The position numbers and the translations under genes are program-made. The notes beneath the pieces are model-generated. The model was not told where the DNA came from. It was given only the letters and a program-made list of their open reading frames with translations, and did no database searches. Below, piece after piece: positions 1 to 10,987 of a DNA stretch of 64,000 bases; position 1 is the first letter of the stretch; each line of letters begins with the position of its first letter. The DNA is taken from contig CATINC010000007.1 of NCBI GenBank assembly GCA_949524905.1, forward strand, positions 62,001 through 126,000, in the 5' to 3' direction. Source of the stretch: Opitutia bacterium UBA7350. Lineage in GTDB: Bacteria > Verrucomicrobiota > Verrucomicrobiia > Opitutales > Coraliomargaritaceae.

Positions 1-1
1 C

Positions 2-94
2 GCCGTGGAACTTGATAAACGACTTCATGAACTTAAAGAAGTCACGGTCCTCATTCCACTCATCTTACCAGAAAATGTAGCCCATGCTAATTGA
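2..94 (+). CDS. mreC: Rod-shape protein MreC, C-terminal end (partial)
   Basis: Thirty codons are open from the left edge and end in LPENVAHAN. The fragment is too short for a domain match. The call rests on context: it overlaps the start of an MreD-like gene by 11 nt and is followed by a class B PBP, the usual mreC-mreD-mrdA order. MreC is a periplasmic, membrane-anchored scaffold of the elongasome. The family assignment is an inference from gene order, but the reading frame and its stop are seen directly. Confidence 0.55.
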   Translation, partial: AVELDKRLHELKEVTVLIPLILPENVAHAN

Positions 95-614
95 CGCCCG
101 TACCTTTATTTTCCTTGGAGCCAATATCCTCCTTTTCTACCTAAGTCAGTTGGTAAACCACGGCATTGTCGATGCAGGCATCTATCTATTCTTACTGGGA
201 CCGATGCCGGTTATGCCTGCCCTGTATCTTAGAGCACGCACCACCTTTATTTGCATGTTCCTAACTGGGCTATGGATTGATGCCGCCTGTCCCGTACCCT
301 TCGGGTTTTTCACCCTACTCTTTGTAGGTACCGGTACTTTTATAAGCCTCATGCGTCACCGACTTCGGGCAGAACACAGCCAGCATCCCTTTATCCTCAC
401 CCATTGCTTTAACTTGATCTGCATAATGCTCCTAAGTCTCACCAAAGGTGCCGGGCATTACCTTGTTCTGGAACTATGGATAGAAACTGCTCTTGTTGTT
501 CTAGCTTCAAGCCTCGCTCTATGGGCGACTACACCTTGGTTTTTTCGTCTCCAACGCATGCTGATCGCAATTTTCCGCTTAGATCCTGAACCACAAGGAA
601 TGCCCATTCGGTAA
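84..614 (+). CDS. mreD: Rod-shape-determining membrane protein MreD
   Basis: This 176-residue, strongly hydrophobic protein has about five or six membrane segments (near residues 5-25, 32-52, 60-90, 105-122 and 128-150) and a short charged C-terminus, which fits MreD (usually 160-180 aa). MreD is an inner-membrane part of the elongasome that links MreC to lateral peptidoglycan synthesis. The ATG overlaps the upstream reading frame by 11 nt and the PBP2 gene follows after 7 nt, so the three are probably cotranscribed and translationally coupled. MreD sequences are poorly conserved; topology and position carry the call. Confidence 0.75.
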   Translation: MLIDARTFIFLGANILLFYLSQLVNHGIVDAGIYLFLLGPMPVMPALYLRARTTFICMFLTGLWIDAACPVPFGFFTLLFVGTGTFISLMRHRLRAEHSQHPFILTHCFNLICIMLLSLTKGAGHYLVLELWIETALVVLASSLALWATTPWFFRLQRMLIAIFRLDPEPQGMPIR

Positions 615-621
615 ACCCAAC

Positions 622-2580
622 ATGGAACCGCTTGACCATCACAAGGGCGAAAACCCAAGTATCCTATTCTTTCTCTGGTTAACCCTTGTCTTAATCGCCA
701 TCCTCGCCATCGGTCTCGCCTGGCGACAACTCATTGACCGCGATGCATTTGAGGTGATCGAGAAGCGGCAAACCGAGCGGCGCATCCTCAAACCCGGACC
801 ACGTGGTGATATTTACGATCGACGTGGTCGGCTGCTTGTTGGCAATCGCCCTCATTACTCTGCAGTTGTTTACTTAGACGACTTGCGCCCGGAATTCCGC
901 TCGCAGTACTCCAAAGAACTCAAAAAAGCCCGAGCAGAAATCGAAGCGACTTACCTCACCGCCTCACCCGAAGCACGGCCCCAAACCCCTCCGCTTCCTA
1001 ATTATTATAAACTTCAATGGAAAGCTCGGCAGGAGGTTATCCAAAAATATCTCGACCAAATAAACGCCATCACCGGACGTAATGACCGCCTCACCGAGAC
1101 TCGACTTATTCGTCATTTTAATGAAAACCTTCTCCTTCCCTTGCCGCTTGTTCGAGACCTGACCCCCGATCAATACGCCCGACTGGTTGAGCAAATTCCA
1201 CCACCACCGAATTCGCCGATTCAGATTCACACCGATACTGCCCGATATTACCCCTACCACGAACTTGCCGCCCATCTACTCGGATACGTGCAAAATAAAA
1301 ACCTCGCCCCAGATGAATTTCCAAGCGACGGCATCAAGACTTTTGCTTTTCAAAAAAAAGTCGGCCGCTCCGGCCTTGAGGCTTTCTTTAATGAAACCCT
1401 CACAGGCACGACCGGCAGCGAACTATGGCGCGTCGATCCCCTTGGCTTTCAAGATACCCGGCTAGAATTGCAAGCACCTAAACAAGGCCAAGCCCTTAAC
1501 ATCAGCATCGACATTGACTTACAACGTGCCGCTGAGACCACCCTTGGTAACCGAGCCGGCGCTGCCGTTGCGATCGACATCCGCACGGGCGAAATCCTCG
1601 CCCTAGCCAGTCATCCAAACTACAATCAAAACCACCTAAGCCCCTTTATCCCTCAAAAAACTTTTGATGCAATCAATGAAGCAGGTGCTTGGCTCAACCG
1701 CGCGCTCCAACTCTCCTACCCGCCAGGCTCTACCTTTAAAATTCTCACTGCGATTGCTGGTATGCGCAACGGCAGCATCACCCTCGATACGGCTCATAAT
1801 TGCCGAGGAGTCTATCGTGTAGGAAATCGCATCTTCCGTTGCCATGCTCGTAATGGACACGGCTCTGTTCAATTAACCGATGCGATTGAGGCTAGCTGTA
1901 ATGTTTTCTTTTACGCAGAAGGTCTCGATATGGGAATCGATACCCTCAGCACAGAAGCACAACGATTTGGGTTTCACGAGAAAACCGGCATCGAAGTCCC
2001 TTACGAAACCAGCCGAAATATTGTACCCACAAAATCTTGGAAGCGCGAAAAGATTGGCTCAGGCTGGGTGCCCGGAGACACCGCAAATACTTCCATTGGA
2101 CAAGGTTTTCTCCTCGCCACCCCCTTACAAATGGCTTGCTTCATGGCTTCTGTCGCGCGTGATGAAACGCGTACTCAACCGACCATACTTACCCGCTCCA
2201 CCCTCAACCCCAAACCCATTGAGCATGGTGGCGAACCGATCGGCCTTAATCCACGCCAACGCGCCCATTTATGGCAAGGAATGGAACAAGTCACGGGTCG
2301 CCAAGGCACCGGACGCTTAGTTGGAATAGATAACTTCCGCATTGCTGGAAAGACCGGCACTGCAGACTTTCGCGCCCACGGAAAAGAAGTGAATCTTGCA
2401 TGGTTCATCGGTTTTGCTCCCGTAGAAGATCCTCAGATCGCAGTTGCGATTATGGTTGAAGGAACCGAAGAAAGCCATGCATATCATGGTGGATCCACCG
2501 CCGGACCTATTGCAAAAGACATCTTTCTCGAATTCATCCGACAATACCCTGAACGCGCAGGACGCCTCCCTCCCCCTTAG
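622..2580 (+). CDS. mrdA: Penicillin-binding protein 2 (peptidoglycan transpeptidase)
   Basis: This 652-residue class B PBP has an N-terminal membrane anchor (about residues 13-34), a dimerisation segment beginning near [10 protein letters not shown] (61-70) and a C-terminal transpeptidase domain. The three active-site motifs are visible: STFK at 370-373 (catalytic Ser370), SCN at 425-427 and KTG at 577-579. It would cross-link septum-independent lateral wall peptidoglycan in the periplasm, with MreC, MreD and RodA. Length matches PBP2 (about 600-650 aa). It is the last gene of the mre cluster, and its stop codon overlaps the convergent ruvC stop by 2 nt. No rodA follows it here. Confidence 0.93.
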   Translation: MEPLDHHKGENPSILFFLWLTLVLIAILAIGLAWRQLIDRDAFEVIEKRQTERRILKPGPRGDIYDRRGRLLVGNRPHYSAVVYLDDLRPEFRSQYSKELKKARAEIEATYLTASPEARPQTPPLPNYYKLQWKARQEVIQKYLDQINAITGRNDRLTETRLIRHFNENLLLPLPLVRDLTPDQYARLVEQIPPPPNSPIQIHTDTARYYPYHELAAHLLGYVQNKNLAPDEFPSDGIKTFAFQKKVGRSGLEAFFNETLTGTTGSELWRVDPLGFQDTRLELQAPKQGQALNISIDIDLQRAAETTLGNRAGAAVAIDIRTGEILALASHPNYNQNHLSPFIPQKTFDAINEAGAWLNRALQLSYPPGSTFKILTAIAGMRNGSITLDTAHNCRGVYRVGNRIFRCHARNGHGSVQLTDAIEASCNVFFYAEGLDMGIDTLSTEAQRFGFHEKTGIEVPYETSRNIVPTKSWKREKIGSGWVPGDTANTSIGQGFLLATPLQMACFMASVARDETRTQPTILTRSTLNPKPIEHGGEPIGLNPRQRAHLWQGMEQVTGRQGTGRLVGIDNFRIAGKTGTADFRAHGKEVNLAWFIGFAPVEDPQIAVAIMVEGTEESHAYHGGSTAGPIAKDIFLEFIRQYPERAGRLPPP

Positions 2581-3167
2581 TCTGGCTTTCGCCAACTGAA
2601 GGCATGGCATAATGCCACGGCCGCGGCATCGGATTCATCGTAACGCTTACCAAAATCTGTCCCCGTCAAGCTCTGCACTGTCCGCGCGACTTGCTCCTTG
2701 CTGGCTCGCCCAGCCCCAACCACCGCTTGCTTGATCCGCAGAGGTGCGTATTCATATACGGGCAACCCACGCATCGCCGCGACTCCAATCACCACTCCGC
2801 GCGCCGCTCCTAAAATCTGCGCCGTTTGGAAATTTTGCACGTAGATGGTCTCCTCGATGGCGACATGATCAATTCTATGCTGGTCGATAAAATCCTCCAT
2901 CTGATTCCCGATCGCCCCCAAGCACTCCGGCTGCTTCAGCTTGGGTTTCAGCTTAAGCGTTACACTTTCGATTAAAGACGGCGTTTTCCCTGCACGGTAT
3001 TTAAGGACGGCAAATCCACTTCCGCGCAAACTTGGATCTACACCCAAAATTACCCCAGAAAATTGCTCCGGCAATTGCATTGAAACCTGCCCTATGGCCT
3101 GACTACCTGCGGTACCACCCTTAGCGATGTAATCCGCCCATAATTTACGTGTCGATTTGCGCCCCAT
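2577..3167 (-). CDS. ruvC: Crossover junction endodeoxyribonuclease RuvC
   Basis: This protein resolves Holliday junctions during recombination. The four acidic metal ligands of the RNase H-like fold are recognisable: Asp44 in [11 protein letters not shown], Glu105 in VAIEET, and Asp177 and Asp180 in [14 protein letters not shown] chose the ATG at 3167 (196 aa), which leaves a basic N-terminal extension of about 35 residues before the first strand; an upstream ATG at 3233 would run into truA. An internal start at MQLPEQ (Met30) would give a protein nearer the usual 160-180 aa. No ruvA or ruvB adjoins it. It is convergent with mrdA and divergent from truA. Confidence 0.93.
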   Translation of the reverse strand: MGRKSTRKLWADYIAKGGTAGSQAIGQVSMQLPEQFSGVILGVDPSLRGSGFAVLKYRAGKTPSLIESVTLKLKPKLKQPECLGAIGNQMEDFIDQHRIDHVAIEETIYVQNFQTAQILGAARGVVIGVAAMRGLPVYEYAPLRIKQAVVGAGRASKEQVARTVQSLTGTDFGKRYDESDAAAVALCHAFSWRKPD

Positions 3168-3216
3168 CTTTTCATCACAGCCTTGCATCCCACGCAGCTT
3201 TGGCAAGCATCCATAC

Positions 3217-3954
3217 ATGCGATGGAAATGCATTTGTGCTTATGACGGTACCGACTTCGACGGCTGGCAACGACAGACCGAAGGTAACGGCATTCAAAAT
3301 GTCCTCGAAAATGCACTCAGCCAAATCTTTGATGCATCACTCAAAACCCATGGAAGCGGTCGCACAGATGCCGGCGTCCATGCACGTGGACAATGTTTTC
3401 ACTTTGATGCGGATTGGGAACACGATGCCGGTAAACTTATCCGTGCGCTTCATTCCATTCTGCCGACCACAATTCAAATACGTAGCGCGCAACTCGTTTC
3501 TCAATCATTTCACGCTCGACACTCTGTCATTGGAAAACGCTACATTTACCGCTCCTACCTCGGCCGCGCTAACCCGCTTGAGCAACGCTACCTATGGGCC
3601 TGCCGCGATGTCCCCCTCGACCTGCCCGCCATGCGCCAAGCGGCCCAACACCTAGTGGGCACTCATGATTTTTCTGCCTATGGCGCGACTCATGGCAAAG
3701 ACAATGACCCAAATCCTGTTAAAACCGTCCATCGCCTCGATCTCACTCAAAAAGGACGCTACCTCACCCTCACCACCGAAGGCAGCGGCTACCTTTACCG
3801 TATGGTTCGCAGTTTCGCAGGCGCCTTATATTCCGTTGGTCGCGGCCGTCTCACCCCCGCCGAGATACAGGAAATTTTAGCCTCCAAGAAACGTACGCAC
3901 CGAATCGTTACCGCACCCGGCACCGGCCTCTGCCTCGATCGCGTTTTTTATTGA
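3217..3954 (+). CDS. truA: tRNA pseudouridine(38-40) synthase TruA
   Basis: TruA isomerises uridine at tRNA positions 38-40. The conserved [11 protein letters not shown] motif holds the catalytic Asp51, and the N-terminus [20 protein letters not shown] is typical of the family. The C-terminal FLYRMVR-type signature appears as [11 protein letters not shown]. Starting at 3217 gives 245 aa, the normal length; the in-frame ATG at 3157 would add 20 atypical residues and overlap the divergent ruvC start. The 49-bp gap between the two starts should hold both promoters. It is a stand-alone housekeeping enzyme, with no odd residues noticed. Confidence 0.95.
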   Translation: MRWKCICAYDGTDFDGWQRQTEGNGIQNVLENALSQIFDASLKTHGSGRTDAGVHARGQCFHFDADWEHDAGKLIRALHSILPTTIQIRSAQLVSQSFHARHSVIGKRYIYRSYLGRANPLEQRYLWACRDVPLDLPAMRQAAQHLVGTHDFSAYGATHGKDNDPNPVKTVHRLDLTQKGRYLTLTTEGSGYLYRMVRSFAGALYSVGRGRLTPAEIQEILASKKRTHRIVTAPGTGLCLDRVFY

Positions 3955-4094
3955 TCGATCCAGATGTCCATGAAATCGGCTCCGAAACGAAAGCAGATAG
4001 CCCCCGGCATAATGGAGGCACGAGCCATAACCCACCTTGAGTGGTTTCCATCTGCGGTCATCTCGCAAACGCTGAGAGCTGCTTAAAAGAACTC

Positions 4095-4826
4095 ATGCTG
4101 ACATTCATAAAAAATACCTATTGCGCTGCCATGGATTTACTTATCCCCCGCAGTTGCGTACACTGTGCGCAAGTAGTGGACGGAGGACCCTACCAGTACC
4201 TCTGCTCAAGCTGTGCTCGCCAAATTCATTTCTGCAATCCCCCAGCATGCAAAACCTGCGGCTACCCCTATTTCGGCAGCATCACCAGCACTCATAAATG
4301 TCCCCATTGTGCCGAATTAGATCCTGTCTTTGAAAACGGCAAAACCCTCTTTCTCGCTCGAGGCCCAGGGCGCAGTCTTTTGCACTCGCTCAAATACCAT
4401 CAGGGTTTTTACGTTCTAAAAGATCTCGCTCGAATGCTCCAAGAAATCCCGCATTTCCGGGCATTCCTTCGAGGTGCTATTTTAGTTCCAGTTCCTCTGC
4501 ATCCGACTAAAATAAGGGAAAGAAGTTTTAATCAAAGCGAATGTATCGCCCAAACGCTGCTCAAAAATAGCGAGGCGCTGGCCGTTCAATCGATCCTCGA
4601 ACGCCAAGAATTTACCGACTCCCAGACCCAACTTGACCGCCAAGAACGACTACAAAACGTTAAAAATGCTTTTGCCTTGTCTACAACTGCTCGTTTAATG
4701 AAAAACAAACACTACATAATCGTGGACGATGTCTTCACCACTGGTTCGACCCTCAACGCCTGCGCACGCACCCTTCGCGCCGCCGGCATAACCCACCTAA
4801 GGGCTGTCGCTATCGGTCACGGTTAA
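4095..4826 (+). CDS. ComF-family phosphoribosyltransferase-like protein
   Basis: A Cys-rich N-terminal part has paired cysteines (CVHC at 21-24, CSSC at 37-40, CKTC at 52-55, CPHC at 69-72), consistent with zinc ribbons. It is followed by a type I phosphoribosyltransferase domain ending in the PRPP loop [10 protein letters not shown] near residues 210-219. This is the ComF/GntX layout (about 240 aa). ComF acts in DNA uptake in competent bacteria; the biochemical substrate of the family is unsettled, so the process is an inference. The ATG at 4095 gives 243 aa; an upstream start at 4041 adds an unlikely tail. accD follows after 22 nt, so the two may be cotranscribed. Confidence 0.85.
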   Translation: MLTFIKNTYCAAMDLLIPRSCVHCAQVVDGGPYQYLCSSCARQIHFCNPPACKTCGYPYFGSITSTHKCPHCAELDPVFENGKTLFLARGPGRSLLHSLKYHQGFYVLKDLARMLQEIPHFRAFLRGAILVPVPLHPTKIRERSFNQSECIAQTLLKNSEALAVQSILERQEFTDSQTQLDRQERLQNVKNAFALSTTARLMKNKHYIIVDDVFTTGSTLNACARTLRAAGITHLRAVAIGHG

Positions 4827-4848
4827 CTTAACTCCCTTACTTTCCATA

Positions 4849-5709
4849 ATGGCCATCTTCAGCAAACCAAACTATTCTACCGTCACGGTTAAGAAAAAAG
4901 ATATCCCTAAGGATCTTTGGACCAAGTGCCCAAAGACCGGCGAAATTATCTATAACCGGGTCCTTAAGGAGAACCTTATGGTCGTTCCAAGCAGCGGATA
5001 CCACTTCCCCATGGATGCTCGCGCCCGTATCGCTTCCTTGCTAGATGGAGATTCCTTCGTAGAAAAAGATTTAGGGGTTCGTTCACTCGATCCTCTTAAA
5101 TTTAACGCCACAGCAAAGTATACCGAAAAACTGAAGGCCAGTCAGGCCAAGACCAAAGAAACCGATGCCGTGGTGGATGGCCTTGGCACAATTGGGGAAA
5201 TCCCCGTCAGTATCGCGGTGATGGATTTTCGTTTCATGGGTGCTTCTCTGGGCTCCGCTGCAGGTGAAAAAATCACCCGTGCCATTGAGCGAGGACTCGA
5301 CAAGAAATGCGCCGTCATAATCGTCTCTGCCTCCGGTGGAGCGCGGATGCAAGAGGGAATTCTCAGCCTGATGCAGCTTGCCAAAACCAGTGCCGCACTT
5401 GCCCGCCTCAGCGAAGCTGGCATTCCTTTTATTTCAATCCTAACAAACCCGACGATGGCAGGCGTGATGGCCAGTTATGCCTCCCTCGGAGATGTCATCA
5501 TTGCTGAACCCGAAGCTCTTATTGGCTTTGCTGGCCCGCGGGTGATTAAAGAAACGACCCAACAAGATTTACCCGATGGTTTTCAAACTTCAGAATTCCT
5601 CCTTGAGCATGGCCTCGTCGATATGATCACCCCTCGAGTTGAATTACGCGACCGCCTCATACACCTCCTCAAGTGCTTTGGTAAAAATACCAGCGCCAAA
5701 GGTGCCTAG
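4849..5709 (+). CDS. accD: Acetyl-CoA carboxylase carboxyltransferase beta subunit AccD
   Basis: AccD pairs with AccA to move carboxyl from carboxybiotin to acetyl-CoA, the first step of fatty-acid synthesis. The crotonase-fold core is well conserved (SGGARMQEG at 162-170, then [14 protein letters not shown] and [10 protein letters not shown]). The N-terminal zinc ribbon is degraded: aligned without gaps to the E. coli protein, only Cys27 remains, and the other ligand positions are Thr30, Val46 and Ser49. At 286 aa it is close to normal length. accA is not in the window. folC follows after 28 nt, the common accD-folC order. Confidence 0.95.
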   Translation: MAIFSKPNYSTVTVKKKDIPKDLWTKCPKTGEIIYNRVLKENLMVVPSSGYHFPMDARARIASLLDGDSFVEKDLGVRSLDPLKFNATAKYTEKLKASQAKTKETDAVVDGLGTIGEIPVSIAVMDFRFMGASLGSAAGEKITRAIERGLDKKCAVIIVSASGGARMQEGILSLMQLAKTSAALARLSEAGIPFISILTNPTMAGVMASYASLGDVIIAEPEALIGFAGPRVIKETTQQDLPDGFQTSEFLLEHGLVDMITPRVELRDRLIHLLKCFGKNTSAKGA

Positions 5710-5737
5710 CTCCCATGAAACCGGCTCCGGCTAAGCC

Positions 5738-7024
5738 ATGAAAGAAGCCTCAGATTTGAAAGCCCCGCCCACAAGCTTTGCCGAGGCCTGCACATACCTT
5801 TACGCCCTCCGCGATCAAGGTTCTAAATACGGCCTTGAGCGCATCGAAGCACTCGTCAGAGCACTTAAAAACCCACATCATCGCTATCCTGTCATCCATG
5901 TCGCCGGCACCAATGGCAAGGGATCCGTTTGCGCGATGTTGGAGGCGCTCTATCGAGCCAATGGTTACCGAACCGGTCTCTTTACCTCCCCCCATTTAAT
6001 GCATCTGGGTGAACGCATTCAGGTAAACCGGCAAACGCTAAAGGAAAGCAGCATCTTGGAATACACCCAAAGGATGCAGTCGCTCGGTGATCCATCTAAA
6101 CCTACCCCTAGTTTTTTTGAATACATCACCGCAATGGCTTGGCTCCATTTTGCAAAGTTGGAAGTCGACCTCGCCATTATTGAAACAGGATTAGGAGGAC
6201 GATTAGATGCCACTAATGTGATCCTGCCAGAGCTGAGCATTATCACTTCTATCAGCCTCGATCATTGCGATCTCCTGGGAGATACTCTCGCCGACATCGC
6301 CTGTGAAAAAGGGGGCATCATCAAACCTGATAAACCCGTACTTCTAGGATGTCTTCCGCCTGAAGCAGAAAAGGAATTACGCCGCATTGCAACCGAACAG
6401 GGAAGCAAGCTTTACTGCGTTCGCGAGCGTTTCCCCGATGGTGCATCCCTGCCCGTCACAAATCTGAAAGGACAATTCCAGCGGTGGAATGCCGCCCTGG
6501 CGGTCTACGCCACTGAAATCCTTCAGGCCGAATTTCCCATTCAGCAAATCAATGCCTTGCAGAGCGTTGACTGGCCGGGTCGCTGGCAGCGGATTCAACT
6601 TTCAGATCGTGAGCTTATCCTCGACGCAACGCACAATCCTGAGGGCGCCAGCGCACTCGAGCAAAACCTCCGCGAGCTCAAAACCCCGCCAGTCATCATT
6701 GCAGGGACTCTAGGTGAAGATCGTGGACGCAATCTAATCCAAACCATCGCCCCCTTTGCTCGGGAGCTCATTCTCGTAGAGCCCAGCCAACCACGCGCCA
6801 CCCCTGCCACCAGTCTGCATGCCTACCTCCCTTCTGATTTTAAAAACCCAGTCTGCACCGACTCTCTAACTTCCCTCTTTCCAAAACCCCACACCTGTAC
6901 CGCCGGTCGTCCCCACGACATCATCCTTGTCACTGGTTCGATTTACCTTATCGGAGAAGTGCTTACCCGACTTCAAGCTGATGCGCCCGCCAAGCTAAAT
7001 TTTAAATTGCAGGATCGGATTTAA
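5738..7024 (+). CDS. folC: Bifunctional dihydrofolate/folylpolyglutamate synthase FolC
   Basis: This 428-residue Mur-ligase-fold enzyme adds glutamate to dihydropteroate or folates in the cytoplasm. The ATP-binding loop AGTNGKGS is at residues 56-63, followed by FTSPHL, and the second conserved block [13 protein letters not shown] lies near 149-161. The C-terminal Mur-ligase domain includes [10 protein letters not shown]. Length fits the family (410-440 aa). It lies directly downstream of accD on the same strand and is likely its operon partner. The C-terminus [14 protein letters not shown] is the expected FolC ending, and nothing suggests truncation. Confidence 0.94.
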   Translation: MKEASDLKAPPTSFAEACTYLYALRDQGSKYGLERIEALVRALKNPHHRYPVIHVAGTNGKGSVCAMLEALYRANGYRTGLFTSPHLMHLGERIQVNRQTLKESSILEYTQRMQSLGDPSKPTPSFFEYITAMAWLHFAKLEVDLAIIETGLGGRLDATNVILPELSIITSISLDHCDLLGDTLADIACEKGGIIKPDKPVLLGCLPPEAEKELRRIATEQGSKLYCVRERFPDGASLPVTNLKGQFQRWNAALAVYATEILQAEFPIQQINALQSVDWPGRWQRIQLSDRELILDATHNPEGASALEQNLRELKTPPVIIAGTLGEDRGRNLIQTIAPFARELILVEPSQPRATPATSLHAYLPSDFKNPVCTDSLTSLFPKPHTCTAGRPHDIILVTGSIYLIGEVLTRLQADAPAKLNFKLQDRI

Positions 7025-7103
7025 ATCTGCCTCATAAAAAGTTTTGCCCCTAGCGGAAGCGCATGAGGTTGCATTATGAACCCATCTTCGCCTTCATTAA
7101 AAT

Positions 7104-8747
7104 GTGGATAGTTTTTCAGAAGTCACCCTGCTACTTGATCTAGGATATATCATTCTTGCGGCAACGGCTTTCGCCTTCTTAGGAAAACGAATCAAGATGC
7201 CCTCATTGGTGGGCTACCTCTTGGCGGGCCTGCTCCTTGGCCCAGTCCTTGGACTGGTTGCCATTGGGCATTCTTTAGAAATGATTGCGGAATTGGGCAT
7301 CGCCCTTCTTCTTTTCCTCGTTGGTCTCGAACTCAGCTTTGATAAAATCAAAGACCTAGGAAAAGCAGCTGTCTCCATCAGTAGCTTTCAGGTTTGCTTG
7401 ACTGCTATAGGTGGCTTTGCCGTGGCACAACTCCTGGGCTTTGGATTACTGCCGGCCATCTTCCTCGCCGCCACTGTGACTTTTAGCAGTACCGTTGTGG
7501 TCATTAAATTGCTCGACCAGAAAGGACATATGCATCGACGCTATGCCCGCCTAGCGGTGGGGCTCTTTCTCGGTCAGGACATTGTTATCATCCTCGCACT
7601 CACGATATTGAGCGGCCTTGGAGCAGGTTCTGACTTCGAGTTAGCCATCGTTCTCAAAAGCCTGGGAGTGGCCTTTGGCGGTATGGGCTTACTGTTGAGC
7701 GTGGTTCTAGTAGCGGCACGCTACATTCTGCCGCGTCCTTTTGCTTGGGCGGCAAATTCACCGGATACCGTCTTCATCTGGGCGCTTTGCTGGTGCTTCC
7801 TTATCGTGCTATTGGCGCACCAATTACATCTTTCGCTGGAAATCGGCGCCTTCCTTGCCGGAGTTGCCCTAGCTCAACTGCCCATGCACGAAGACCTGCA
7901 TCGGCGCCTGCACCCACTGATGACATTCTTCATCGCGATCTTTTTGGTCACCTTGGGTATCCGTATGGAGATTCAAGAATTTAGCACCGTCTGGGTCGCA
8001 GTACTCGTGCTCAGTACTTTTGTCCTATTGATAAAACCGCTCATAGTCTTTGTCATCCTTACCCGAATGCGTTTTGACGCGCATACCGCCTTTCACACAG
8101 CTGTCGCGACAGGGCAAGTCAGTGAATTCTCATTTATCCTACTCGCGATGGGTGCTAGCTCTGGGCTCATCAACGGAACCCTCGTTACGCTTGGTGGGTT
8201 GGTCGGACTCATCACGATAGCCTGCTCTTCTTACCTGATCATAAACGCAGATGCTCTTTACAAAACCTACAAAAGAACCGGACTCTTTCGTTTGCTCGGC
8301 AGCAAGCGTGACAGTAGTACCGAGGCCGAAGAAACCCGCGAAAGGCATTGCATAGTAGTTGGGATGAACGCCATGGGGCGCGCCATCACGCAAGCCTTGG
8401 CAAATCGTGGGCTCGAGGTCTTGGCAGTCGATACCGATCCTAAAAAACTGACCGGGCTGGGCTCAGCCGAAACCTTTATCGGGAGCGTCGAGTATGAATC
8501 CGTCATTGAGGAAATTGGTCTACGTCGAGCGAATATGGTGATTTCCGCACTTCAGATTGAAGATGCCAATCACCTTTTGGCTTATCGCTGTAAATCTTAT
8601 GGTGTTCGCTGCGCAATTCATGCCTTTGACCTCTCCATGGTAGAAGATTTGCTCGACCTTGAAACCGCCTATCTGCTCATGCCCTCCGCAGATGGCACCG
8701 TCGCCCAAAAAAATATTTTGATAAAGGAAGGACTGGTTAAAATATGA
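7104..8747 (+). CDS. CPA2-family cation/proton antiporter with C-terminal RCK domain
   Basis: About twelve membrane segments fill residues 8-395, with signatures of Kef/CPA2 antiporters ([48 protein letters not shown]). A cytosolic RCK/TrkA-N Rossmann domain follows from about residue 412. Such proteins exchange K+ or Na+ for H+ across the inner membrane. The nucleotide-binding loop reads GMNAMG rather than GxGxxG, so ligand binding may be weakened. Translation probably starts at the GTG at 7104, as no ATG lies in frame nearby. The stop overlaps the next antiporter start by 4 nt, so the two are translationally coupled. Confidence 0.9.
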   Translation: MDSFSEVTLLLDLGYIILAATAFAFLGKRIKMPSLVGYLLAGLLLGPVLGLVAIGHSLEMIAELGIALLLFLVGLELSFDKIKDLGKAAVSISSFQVCLTAIGGFAVAQLLGFGLLPAIFLAATVTFSSTVVVIKLLDQKGHMHRRYARLAVGLFLGQDIVIILALTILSGLGAGSDFELAIVLKSLGVAFGGMGLLLSVVLVAARYILPRPFAWAANSPDTVFIWALCWCFLIVLLAHQLHLSLEIGAFLAGVALAQLPMHEDLHRRLHPLMTFFIAIFLVTLGIRMEIQEFSTVWVAVLVLSTFVLLIKPLIVFVILTRMRFDAHTAFHTAVATGQVSEFSFILLAMGASSGLINGTLVTLGGLVGLITIACSSYLIINADALYKTYKRTGLFRLLGSKRDSSTEAEETRERHCIVVGMNAMGRAITQALANRGLEVLAVDTDPKKLTGLGSAETFIGSVEYESVIEEIGLRRANMVISALQIEDANHLLAYRCKSYGVRCAIHAFDLSMVEDLLDLETAYLLMPSADGTVAQKNILIKEGLVKI

Positions 8748-10321
8748 GCGGCTATGCTATCTTGATGCTGGTAGCGGCAATCGCCTTTGGGCTTTCTAAA
8801 CTACTGCGTCTGCCGGCGATACCCCTTCTCATGCTGGGTGGAGTAGCTTTGCAAATCCTCGCTAACAAACTTCAAATCAAAATCGACCCTGCCCTCGTGC
8901 AGGAAACCATTGAACTCGGCCTGGCCGTCCTCGTCTTTACCGCCGGCGCCGACCTCAGCCCGCGCCGGGTTAAAAAGCGCATTCAACCCGTCCTCATCCT
9001 TTCTTGCGCTCAATTTCTTTTACTGGGTCTAGCAGGTGTGATGACCGCACGCTGGCTGGGCTATGAATGGATGGTGGCCTTCTATATCGGCTCCGCACTC
9101 TCTGCCAGTTCTACTCTTGTGGTCGTGCGCCACCTCCAACAACGCCGCCAATTCTTTGAACCTTACGGTCGCTTGGTAGTGGGCGTGCTCCTGATGCAGG
9201 ACATCTTTATCATCCTTTTGATTGTTGCGCTTCAGGCGATAGCAGGCGGTCCACTTGAATGTTCCCTTGCCCTGTTAAAAGCCCTTGCCCTTGGCGCGAT
9301 CGCCCTGCTGCTCCACCGACGCCTCGTGCCTTGGGTCTGTCGCCGATTCCGTGCCGATGAAGAAACCCTCATGCTCGGTGCGCTCGCCACCCTTTTCACT
9401 TTTTCTGCAGTCGCTTATCTCTTAGAATTACCCTTCCTTGTGGGCGCTTTCCTAGCAGGCTTCATCCTTTCGGCCTTCCCCATGAATGGCCTCGTGCGCG
9501 GGATGCTCGGCTCCATCACGAGTTTCTTTCTCGCCCTCTTTTTCATCAGTATCGGCTTTGTCCTGACCCTGCCAACGGGAGCAATGCTCCTGCACGGTCT
9601 TGTGCTTATTATCGTTCTTATTGTCGTTACCGTCCTCCTGGTCACAACCCTCGCCGAACGACTGGGATACTCCACGCGCGCTGCCCTTGAGGCAGGCATC
9701 CTCCTTTCTCAAACCAGCGAATTTTCCCTCCTTCTGGCATTTGCCGGCATGAGCGCTGGGCACTTAAGTGCCCAGCTATTTTCCATGATCGCACTGATCA
9801 CAGTCAGCACGATGACGCTGACTTCCTTAATTTCCAGAGATTCCATAATTTGGGGTCTCATGAAACTGCACCCCAAACAACGGCATAGCAAAACTGCCGG
9901 TTTCCAAAACCTAAGCGATCATGCCGTTCTCCTCGGCTATGGGCGCGCTGGTCGCCAAACGGTACAATTTTTAATTGAGCATGGCCTTGAGGTGGTGGTG
10001 GTTGATAGCGATGCCGCTACCGTTCGGCAACTCCGTGAAAAAGGACTGCATGCACTCCAAGGCGATGGATCTAATGCCCAAGTCTTAAATCAGGTAAATG
10101 CCCACCAAGCACGTGTCGTCCTTTGTTCCATGCGCTATAGTCGAGACGCCTTAGTAGCCCTACGAGCTCTTGAGGGGGCGACTGCCAAAGTCATTGCCCG
10201 AACTTTTGAACCGCACGAAGCTGAAAAAGTTCGCGCCCTGGGCGGACTCCCCGTCGATACCGCCCATGCAGCTACGGGCAATTTCCTAAGCTGGCTAGAG
10301 TCGAACGCTTTGATCAAGTGA
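8744..10321 (+). CDS. CPA2-family cation/proton antiporter with C-terminal RCK domain (second copy)
   Basis: A 525-residue paralogue of the upstream gene, sharing the overall layout: about twelve hydrophobic segments to residue 370, with [32 protein letters not shown] and [14 protein letters not shown], then an RCK domain from about 390 whose loop GYGRAG is intact. It would act in the inner membrane in K+/H+ or Na+/H+ exchange. The 4-nt overlap with the upstream antiporter suggests coordinated production and perhaps a heterodimer, since CPA2 transporters are dimers; that is inference. The ion is not deducible from sequence. Confidence 0.9.
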   Translation: MSGYAILMLVAAIAFGLSKLLRLPAIPLLMLGGVALQILANKLQIKIDPALVQETIELGLAVLVFTAGADLSPRRVKKRIQPVLILSCAQFLLLGLAGVMTARWLGYEWMVAFYIGSALSASSTLVVVRHLQQRRQFFEPYGRLVVGVLLMQDIFIILLIVALQAIAGGPLECSLALLKALALGAIALLLHRRLVPWVCRRFRADEETLMLGALATLFTFSAVAYLLELPFLVGAFLAGFILSAFPMNGLVRGMLGSITSFFLALFFISIGFVLTLPTGAMLLHGLVLIIVLIVVTVLLVTTLAERLGYSTRAALEAGILLSQTSEFSLLLAFAGMSAGHLSAQLFSMIALITVSTMTLTSLISRDSIIWGLMKLHPKQRHSKTAGFQNLSDHAVLLGYGRAGRQTVQFLIEHGLEVVVVDSDAATVRQLREKGLHALQGDGSNAQVLNQVNAHQARVVLCSMRYSRDALVALRALEGATAKVIARTFEPHEAEKVRALGGLPVDTAHAATGNFLSWLESNALIK

Positions 10322-10388
10322 GCCGTATTATTTTCTCTGCTAAAAGCAGAAAAAAGCCTCATTCCCTTTTAGGATTAATCTTAAGCTA

Positions 10389-10987
10389 TCATTTATTTTT
10401 TCTGGAGGCTTTATGAGCTGCAATTTTCTCATCCACCTCCTCAATAAACTGATCCGTGTAAACCCGCTGCGGAAGCCATTTGGGATATGAAACTTTGTGA
10501 ATGCCGTAATAAGGATGCCGATGATGCACATCATACAAGACCATAAGGTTATCAGGACCATGATCGACCCAGTCTAAAATCTCCTGTTCCGTCATCTCCT
10601 TTTGGTAGAGTGGATTGTCAGGATTACTTTTCATGAAATCCAAACGAATGGTCTCATTAAATTTCACTGGATCCACCGCATTAGCGAGCGACCACTCCAC
10701 GATGGCGTGATGGAGTTCTATCTGACGAGCCGCATGTGGATTAAGCGTGCGATCTTGTTTTTTTGAGAATCGTCCAGCACGCTATGAGTCACCCCGCAGA
10801 TGAAACAAGGTTTGTTTTCCTCAACAACCAACTTTCGATGGATATCCTTATTGGCTCTGGTTTCCTTACGTTTTGAATGCTCCGGAAAATAGCTCGCCTC
10901 CTCAAGTATTTCAAAATCCCCATGAATTTGAAACGAAGGATCAGGACTAATCTCCAAATGCTGCCATTGATGGGTCTTATTGTTCAT
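10389..10987 (-). pseudogene. HNH-like protein gene split by a -1 frameshift
   Basis: Two overlapping frames make one recognisable protein. The 5' part (ATG at 10987, MNNKTHQWQHL) carries CFICGVTHSVLDD with a CxxC pair and stops at 10718. The 3' part, one base back, continues with RQIELHHAIVEWSLANAVD and ends with VLYDVHHRHPYYGIH and YPKW, stopping at 10389. The order Cys pair, LHH, later DVHHRH resembles a known conserved HNH-nuclease-like family, named from memory of family patterns. The frames join exactly at an A AAA AAC heptamer (10763-10757). It may be a true frameshift mutation, a homopolymer sequencing error, or programmed -1 frameshifting. Earlier in-frame Met codons up to 11116 exist but look noncoding. 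Confidence 0.6.
10757..10763 (-). other. In-frame A AAA AAC slippery heptamer
   Basis: Read on the minus strand, codons AAA (10762-10760) and AAC (10759-10757) are in the zero frame of the 5' half, preceded by A at 10763. This is the X XXY YYZ arrangement used for -1 frameshifting. Slipping back one base moves translation into the frame of the 3' half, giving Gln-Asp-Arg as the next residues. No stimulatory Shine-Dalgarno sequence was seen just upstream and no strong downstream hairpin is obvious by eye. Confidence 0.6.

Noticed and set aside
4041-4094. Longer N-terminus for the ComF-like gene
   Set aside because: The added residues do not match the family and no ribosome-binding site supports the upstream ATG over 4095.
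10331-10360. Hairpin TCTGC-TAAAA-GCAGA as a shared terminator between the antiporter and the HNH-like gene
   Set aside because: There is no T-run after the stem in either direction, so a rho-independent terminator is not supported.
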